A stretch of 64,000 bases of DNA from NCBI RefSeq assembly GCF_016429255.1, contig NZ_JAELUG010000013.1, positions 1 through 64,000 on the forward strand, given 5' to 3'. Under the pieces are notes generated by a model, which saw only the letters and a list, made by a program, of their open reading frames with translations, did no database searches and had not been told where the DNA came from. This stretch comes from Rhizobium sp. ASV8. GTDB lineage: Bacteria > Pseudomonadota > Alphaproteobacteria > Rhizobiales > Rhizobiaceae. The translations under genes and the position numbers were made by a program. Positions 55,542 to 64,000 of the stretch are shown one piece after another (the stretch's first letter is position 1; every line of letters starts with the position of its first letter).

Positions 55542-56495
55542 TCAGAACTGGTAGCGACGGATGCGTCGCTGCACGATGAAAAGATAGAATGAAACGCCGG
55601 CGAGGATGATCAGGAACATCACCGTCGCAATCGTCGCGCCCATCGAGCGGTCGCCCAACTGCAGCTGGAAGCCGAAGAAGACGCGATAGAGAAGCGTACC
55701 GAGAATATCGGTAGAGCCATCCGGCCCAGCCAACGCGCCCTGTACGGTGTAGACAAGGTCGAACGCGTTGAAATTGCCGACGAAAGTCAGGATCGAGATG
55801 ATGCCGATGGCCGGCAATATCAACGGCAGCTTGATCTTCCAGAACTGGCTCCAGCCGGTGATTCCGTCACACTCGGCGGCTTCGATGACCTCTTCGGGAA
55901 TGTTGAGCAGCGCCGCATAGATCAGCATCATCGGGATGCCGACATATTGCCAGACGGAAATGAGCGCGACGGCGATCAACGCCGTGCTCGGCTTGCCGAG
56001 CCAGGGCGCGAAGAGCGACTTCAGGCCGATTACGCTCAGCAACTCCGGTGCCACGCCCCACAGGGGCGACAGGATCAGTTTCCAGATGAAGCCGACGACA
56101 ACGAAGGAAAGCAAAGTCGGCAGAAAAATCGCGGTTCGATAGAATGCGACGAAGCGCAGCTTCGGCAGAGACAGAAGCGCTGCCAGTGCGACACCGATCG
56201 GATTCTGGACGCACATATGAATGACGAAGAAGATCAGGTTGTTGCGTAGCGCATTCCAGAAATCATGCGACCAACGTTCATCGCCGAACAGCACCTTGAA
56301 GTTGTTCAGGCCGACGAAGACGGGTTGATTGTCGACGACGTTGTAAAGCGACAACCGCAAGGTCTCGATCAGCGGCAGAATCATGACCGCCGTATAGACG
56401 ACGAAGGCCGGAAAAAGGAAAACGAGGATGTGCCAACGCTTGGGGCGCCGGATCGGCTTAACCTCAATGGTATCGAATGTCGCAGCGTCGCTCAT
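55542..56495 (-). CDS. Carbohydrate ABC transporter permease (MalF-like)
   Basis: 317 residues; N-terminal cytoplasmic stretch then about six hydrophobic segments. The EAA loop EEVIEAAECDGITGWSQFWKIKLPLILPAIG lies at about 203-233. Forms the pore with the MalG-like permease. It follows the binding-protein gene after about 200 bp that include a terminator-like hairpin, so pore genes should be expressed at lower level. Confidence 0.92.
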   Translation of the reverse strand: MSDAATFDTIEVKPIRRPKRWHILVFLFPAFVVYTAVMILPLIETLRLSLYNVVDNQPVFVGLNNFKVLFGDERWSHDFWNALRNNLIFFVIHMCVQNPIGVALAALLSLPKLRFVAFYRTAIFLPTLLSFVVVGFIWKLILSPLWGVAPELLSVIGLKSLFAPWLGKPSTALIAVALISVWQYVGIPMMLIYAALLNIPEEVIEAAECDGITGWSQFWKIKLPLILPAIGIISILTFVGNFNAFDLVYTVQGALAGPDGSTDILGTLLYRVFFGFQLQLGDRSMGATIATVMFLIILAGVSFYLFIVQRRIRRYQF

Positions 56496-56650
56496 GGCTT
56501 TCTGCCTGTTCTTGTTGGCTGCGCGATTGAGACGACAGCACTAAGGTTCAAATCCACCCGTTGCCCCGGTTCTGCGGCCGGATAGAAACGACGTCGGGCG
56601 TGTCGCAATGCAATGGGACGGAACATCGATCCGATGATCCATCATAAGGT

Positions 56651-56682
56651 AAAAAAGGCGAGGAGCCATAAGGCCCCTCGCC
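56651..56682 (-). terminator. Hairpin after the sugar-binding-protein gene
   Basis: About 10-bp stem GGCGAGG-GCC / GGC-CCTCGCC with a 4-nt loop, followed on the minus strand by T6. Partial termination would give excess binding protein. Confidence 0.78.
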
Positions 56683-56697
56683 CATATTACGCGATGA

Positions 56698-57957
56698 TCA
56701 CTTGGCCGGCTTGTACCAGCTGTCGAGACCCTTCTGGAGCTTCGCGCCAGCCTGCTCCGGCGTATCCGTGCCGTTGATCACGTTTGCGGATTCGGTCCAG
56801 GTTTCGTTTTCCAGGTTCGGCGTGCCGCGCGACAGGATCTGGTACGTGGAACGAACGGTCGGCTTGTGATCGTTACGCCAGGAAACGAATTCCTGAGCGA
56901 GCGGATCGCTCATCTTTACCGGATGCGAGTTCAGGCTGAAGAAGCCCGGCAGCGCGTTGGCGTAGATGTTGGCGAATTCATCAGAAGCGACCCAGCTCAG
57001 GAACTTCTTGGCTTCTTCCGGATGCGCGCCCTTCGCATTCAGACCAACGCCGATATCCGGATGGTCGGAGATGTAACCGGTGTCACCAGCCTTTGCGACC
57101 GGTGGCGGGAAGGCACCCATCTTGAACTGAGCCTGCGTGTTGAACAAGCCGATTTCCCAGGAGCCAGCCGGATAGATCGCAGCCTTGCCGAGCGTGAAGA
57201 GGTTCTGGCTGTCGGAGTAGCTCTGAGCTTCGAAACCATCACCGAGATAGGGCTTCCACTTGGCGAGTTCCTTGTAAGGATCGACCCACGCAGCGTCCGT
57301 CAGCTTTTCCTTGCCCGAAATCAGAGCTGCGCGGCCCTCTTCGCCCTTCCAGTAGTTCGGGCCGATGTTCTGGTAGCCCATGGTTGCGGCTTCCCAGAGA
57401 TCCTTCGTGCCCATAGCCATCGGGATGTAGGTGCCGTCAGCCTTGATCTTATCGAGAAGGGCAAAGAACTCGTCACGCGTTGCCGGAACCTTGAGGCCGA
57501 GCTTGTCGAAGGCGTCCTTGTTGTAGATGAAACCATGAATGACCGAGGCCATCGGCACGCAGAAGGTCGACTTGCCGTCGTCGGTGGACCAAGCGGCCTT
57601 GGCAACGGCCGAGAAGTTCTCGATGCCCGGCAGGCTCGTGAGGTCAGCAAGGCGCTTCTTGTTGAAGAGATCAAGCGAGGCGTCGAAGGGGCGGCAGGTG
57701 ATGATGTCACCTGCGGAACCGGCATCGAGCTTGGCGTTCAGCGATGCATTGTATTCGGTCGGAGCCGTCGGCGAGAACACGATCTTGATGCCGGGGTTCT
57801 TCGCTTCGAAAGCCGGAATGATCTTTTCCTGCCAGATCTGCAGGTCATCGTTACGCCAGCTTTCAACCGTCAGCGTCACGTCGGCCGCATGCACAAGACT
57901 GACTGACGACAGCAGGCTCGATGCAAGAAGCAAGCCTTTCAGAACATTGGTTTTCAT
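56698..57957 (-). CDS. Sugar ABC transporter substrate-binding protein
   Basis: 419 residues with a signal peptide (about 1-24, ending SLVHA). The mature part is a family 1 solute-binding protein (VTLTVESWRNDDLQIWQEKIIPAFEAKNPGIKIVF at the start; FLSWVASDEFANIYANALPGFFSLN later), typical of CUT1 oligosaccharide or amino-sugar importers. First gene of the minus-strand operon. The adjacent kinase suggests N-acetylglucosamine or a related sugar as ligand, by context only. Confidence 0.92.
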   Translation of the reverse strand: MKTNVLKGLLLASSLLSSVSLVHAADVTLTVESWRNDDLQIWQEKIIPAFEAKNPGIKIVFSPTAPTEYNASLNAKLDAGSAGDIITCRPFDASLDLFNKKRLADLTSLPGIENFSAVAKAAWSTDDGKSTFCVPMASVIHGFIYNKDAFDKLGLKVPATRDEFFALLDKIKADGTYIPMAMGTKDLWEAATMGYQNIGPNYWKGEEGRAALISGKEKLTDAAWVDPYKELAKWKPYLGDGFEAQSYSDSQNLFTLGKAAIYPAGSWEIGLFNTQAQFKMGAFPPPVAKAGDTGYISDHPDIGVGLNAKGAHPEEAKKFLSWVASDEFANIYANALPGFFSLNSHPVKMSDPLAQEFVSWRNDHKPTVRSTYQILSRGTPNLENETWTESANVINGTDTPEQAGAKLQKGLDSWYKPAK

Positions 57958-58501
57958 TTCCCTCTCCTGTTTTCCGCGCCTGTAATAAGGCGCTGTTCTC
58001 GATCCGAAAATCCGCTGGCCAGCCCAAAGAGGCGGTCAGCGCCCCATAGGGACCGCCAACGTTGCCGACCCCTCATGCAAAAAGGCTTCAAAGGCTACAG
58101 CCCAATCAACCCGATCAATTGCTGCCCGCCGCCGAAAGCGGAGACCTGCAAGAACCATACGGGAGTTGCGCGACGAACGACGAGATGCGGATCCTCCTGA
58201 TCCGTGCGACCTTGGACAACGACGAGGTGCGCGCTTTCCGCCTCACCTACCGGCCGTTGTTGTCATGCCGACTTTACCGATGTCAATTCGCACTGTTCCC
58301 TTGGGGTGAATTAAGGCCAAAAAAATACCAATTGTCCAGCCGATTTTAACACTCAGCCACTAAAATAGCCGATAAAAAAATTTTATATAATTATTTCAAA
58401 TAGATATAGAATAGCAGAAATGGCTGCTTTGCCTATTGGTAAATGGTATTTTTTTGGTATTGTATAAAAAAGCGGGGAACAAGGCGGCATCCGGAGGCAT
58501 G
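57958..58501. promoter_or_regulatory. Divergent control region of the amino-sugar locus
   Basis: 544 bp between the binding-protein start and the kinase start. The half near the kinase is AT-rich. It contains the perfect inverted pair CCAAAAAAATACCA (58317-58330) and TGGTATTTTTTTGG (58444-58457), 113 bp apart, with further GGTA half-sites at 58439 and 58457. I find no gene in it. Confidence 0.6.
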
Positions 58502-59386
58502 ATGGGACAGTTTGCAATTGGCATCGACGGCGGCGGAACGAACTGCCGGGCGGCCGTGATAGATTCGACGGGTAAAATTCTCGGTACCGGCAAGTCCGGC
58601 GCCGCAAACATCCTCTCCGATCTGGAAAACGCTCTGATCAACATCGTCGAGTCGGCCCACCAGGCCCTAGCAAACGCAGGCCTCGATCCGAAACTTGCCG
58701 GCGAGCTGCCGGCGGTTATCGGTACCGCCGGCGCCAATGTCGGCAACTATGGAAAGCGTTTGGAAAGCGCGCTTCCTTTCGGCAATTCTCGTGTGGTCAC
58801 CGATGCAACGATCGCGCTTCAAGGCGCGCTTGGTGACGCCGATGGCATCATCGGCGCCTTCGGCACCGGTTCCGTCTACAATGCGCGCCGTGACGGCAAG
58901 ATATGGGGCATTGGCGGCTGGGGTTTCGTCATTGGCGATCAGGCAAGCGGCGCCCGCCTTGGCCGCGATCTGCTAGAACGGTCCGTTCTCGCCTATGACG
59001 GGGTCACAGCGACCTCACCTCTGACGAAGGTTGTCATGGCCGAATTCGGAAACGATCCGGAGCGGGTCGTCGAGTTTGCCCATGCATCCAAACCAAAGGA
59101 CTTCGCTCGCTATTCTCCGATCATCTTCGAATATGCCGCGATGAACGATGTCGTCGCCATGGGCATCGTCAAGACGGCAGCAGCGGCCATAACGGAAAGC
59201 CTGGATGCGTTGCTTTGGCCTGAGTGCCCTTCGATCTGCCTTCTTGGTGGCCTTGCACAAGCCTATCGCCCCTGGCTTGATGAGCGCCATAAGGCGCTTC
59301 TCGCGGAGCCTAAGGGTGACGTGCTGCGTGGGGCGGTGGAACTGGCTGTAAAACTGCTGCGGGATGGAGAAGGAAACCGGGGATGA
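58502..59386 (+). CDS. BadF/BadG/BcrA-type sugar kinase, probable N-acetylglucosamine kinase
   Basis: 294 residues from the ATG at 58502 (GGAGG 4 nt before); an ATG at 58499 is an alternative that would sit too close to the Shine-Dalgarno. The ASKHA fold opens with AIGIDGGGTNCRAAVID (phosphate 1 loop), then IGAFGTGSVYNAR and SICLLGGLAQAY (adenosine loop). Relatives phosphorylate N-acetylglucosamine or glucosamine. It overlaps the GntR gene by 4 bp and is divergent from a sugar ABC operon, so amino-sugar phosphorylation after import is likely. Confidence 0.88.
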   Translation: MGQFAIGIDGGGTNCRAAVIDSTGKILGTGKSGAANILSDLENALINIVESAHQALANAGLDPKLAGELPAVIGTAGANVGNYGKRLESALPFGNSRVVTDATIALQGALGDADGIIGAFGTGSVYNARRDGKIWGIGGWGFVIGDQASGARLGRDLLERSVLAYDGVTATSPLTKVVMAEFGNDPERVVEFAHASKPKDFARYSPIIFEYAAMNDVVAMGIVKTAAAAITESLDALLWPECPSICLLGGLAQAYRPWLDERHKALLAEPKGDVLRGAVELAVKLLRDGEGNRG

Positions 59387-60147
59387 CGGAGGATTTGAGT
59401 GCCATCTTCTCGCCGGAGCGCTTGTTGGGCGGCGGTACCGGCCCGCTCTATGTCAAGCTGCGGCGCACCCTTGAGGATGCAGTGAAGGTAGGAAGGCTGA
59501 AGCATGGCGACGCGCTCCCTCCCGAGCGCGACATCGCCGAATTCGCCGCCGTCAGTCGTGTCACCGTCCGCAAGGCGATTGACGATCTCGTCGCCGAGGG
59601 GATTTTGGTGCGCCGGCACGGATCCGGCACTTTCGTCGCCAAACCGGTTTCCAAGGTGGAACAGCGACTGTCTCAGCTCACTTCGTTCACGGAGGATATG
59701 GCGCGGCGTGGCATGACAGCTCGTTCGGAATGGCTGCATAAAGGCATCCATACGCCATCCCCCGACGAGATGATGATTCTCGGTTTAGCTGCCGACACCA
59801 AAGTGTCGCGGTTGAGCCGTCTGCGCATCGCCGACGATCAGCCGCTGGCGATCGAGCATGCCAGCGTCTCCGGCGAATTCCTGCCGGATCCATCTGTCGT
59901 AACGACGTCGCTCTATGCCGAGCTGGAGAAGCAGCATGTCCGTCCGGTGCGCGCAGTGCAGCGCATATCGGCGACCAACATGAAGGAAGCGGACGCGGGC
60001 CTCCTCGGCGTTCCGGTAGGCGCTGCCGGTCTTTCGATCGAACGTATTTCCTATCTCGGCTCGGGACGCGCGGTCGAGTTTACCCGTTCGCTCTATCGCG
60101 GCGACGCCTATGATTTCGTCGCGGAGCTGACGATAGGCGCAAACTGA
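59383..60147 (+). CDS. GntR family regulator, NagR-like (HutC subfamily)
   Basis: 254 residues: GntR winged helix at about 18-82 (LPPERDIAEFAAVSRVTVRKAIDDLVAEGILVRRHGSGTFV) then a UTRA effector domain (about 100-245). NagR/DasR-type proteins use amino-sugar phosphates as effectors. Translationally coupled to the kinase (ATGA overlap), and inverted TGGTA-type sites lie upstream of the kinase, so it probably controls both divergent units. metH converges after it with a terminator between. Confidence 0.88.
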   Translation: MTEDLSAIFSPERLLGGGTGPLYVKLRRTLEDAVKVGRLKHGDALPPERDIAEFAAVSRVTVRKAIDDLVAEGILVRRHGSGTFVAKPVSKVEQRLSQLTSFTEDMARRGMTARSEWLHKGIHTPSPDEMMILGLAADTKVSRLSRLRIADDQPLAIEHASVSGEFLPDPSVVTTSLYAELEKQHVRPVRAVQRISATNMKEADAGLLGVPVGAAGLSIERISYLGSGRAVEFTRSLYRGDAYDFVAELTIGAN

Positions 60148-60172
60148 ATCAAAGCTCGAAAACGCTGGAATC

Positions 60173-60214
60173 AAAAAAAACGCCGCCCCGACTGGAACAG
60201 TCGGGGCGGCGTTT
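60173..60214. terminator. Terminator between the GntR gene and metH
   Basis: 16-bp perfect stem (60178-60193 and 60199-60214) with loop GGAAC. The minus strand has T8 beyond the stem, so it serves mainly metH. Confidence 0.93.
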
Positions 60215-60269
60215 ACATGTGGAATCAGTTTCTAAACGAACGATCGCAAGCCTTTGAATCTGCCCGCGA

Positions 60270-64000
<3,731 letters not shown>

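Noticed and set aside
58062..58349. 95-codon frame in the amino-sugar control region
   Set aside because: No Shine-Dalgarno, odd composition, and it runs through the putative operator.

Overview
The window looks like chromosomal DNA of a member of the Rhizobiaceae (Rhizobium, Agrobacterium or Sinorhizobium type). It is GC-rich and carries a division and cell wall cluster in the alphaproteobacterial order, a type A RNase P RNA, pyrophosphate-dependent phosphofructokinase, the btaA-btaB betaine-lipid genes, an FMN riboswitch upstream of a lone type II lumazine synthase, and several high-affinity ABC importers. I saw no insertion sequence, prophage, CRISPR array or tRNA. The species assignment is inference from gene content.

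Positions 1-7632 (minus strand) hold the dcw cluster mraZ-rsmH-ftsL-ftsI-murE-murF-mraY, with mraY cut by the window edge. A non-coding gap with a perfect palindrome follows, then rnpB at about 8062-8468. From 8530 to 21501 there is an unusual density of envelope genes: two SLT lytic transglycosylases, an AmpD-like amidase coupled to a TerB/J-domain protein, a serine hydrolase, a GH25 lipoprotein and an MltB-like transglycosylase. Among them sit a FAD oxidoreductase, pfp, a LysE exporter and btaAB.

Positions 21664-26798 hold a DMT transporter, a 25-codon membrane peptide gene, metF with its ArsR-methyltransferase regulator (a perfect 16-bp palindrome lies in front of that regulator), and ettA. 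RNase T2 follows. A tight plus-strand operon of hydrolase, DMT transporter, class III CoA-transferase and ThDP enzyme runs from 27836 to 32623. RidA, a TIGR01244-type protein, a DUF4432 epimerase-like protein and an L,D-transpeptidase come next, and then a palindromic intergenic repeat.

Positions 36219-42863 (minus) form a nitrogen or amino-alcohol catabolic cluster: N-formylglutamate amidohydrolase family protein, APC permease, glutamine-synthetase-like ligase, aldehyde dehydrogenase and iron-type alcohol dehydrogenase. A divergent RpiR regulator and a four-gene ABC importer sit next to it (43045-48030). The FMN riboswitch and ribH2 follow, then small accessory genes: VOC proteins, GntR plus methyltransferase, and a tautomerase divergent from a TetR regulator.

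Positions 52612-60147 form an amino-sugar type locus. An ABC importer operon containing a Gfo/Idh oxidoreductase is divergent from a BadF/BadG sugar kinase coupled to a GntR regulator, and the region between them carries a perfect 14-bp inverted repeat that may be the operator. metH (minus) fills the window to its end and is truncated at its N-terminus. metH, metF and the ArsR-methyltransferase regulator point to methionine-cycle control within one region.
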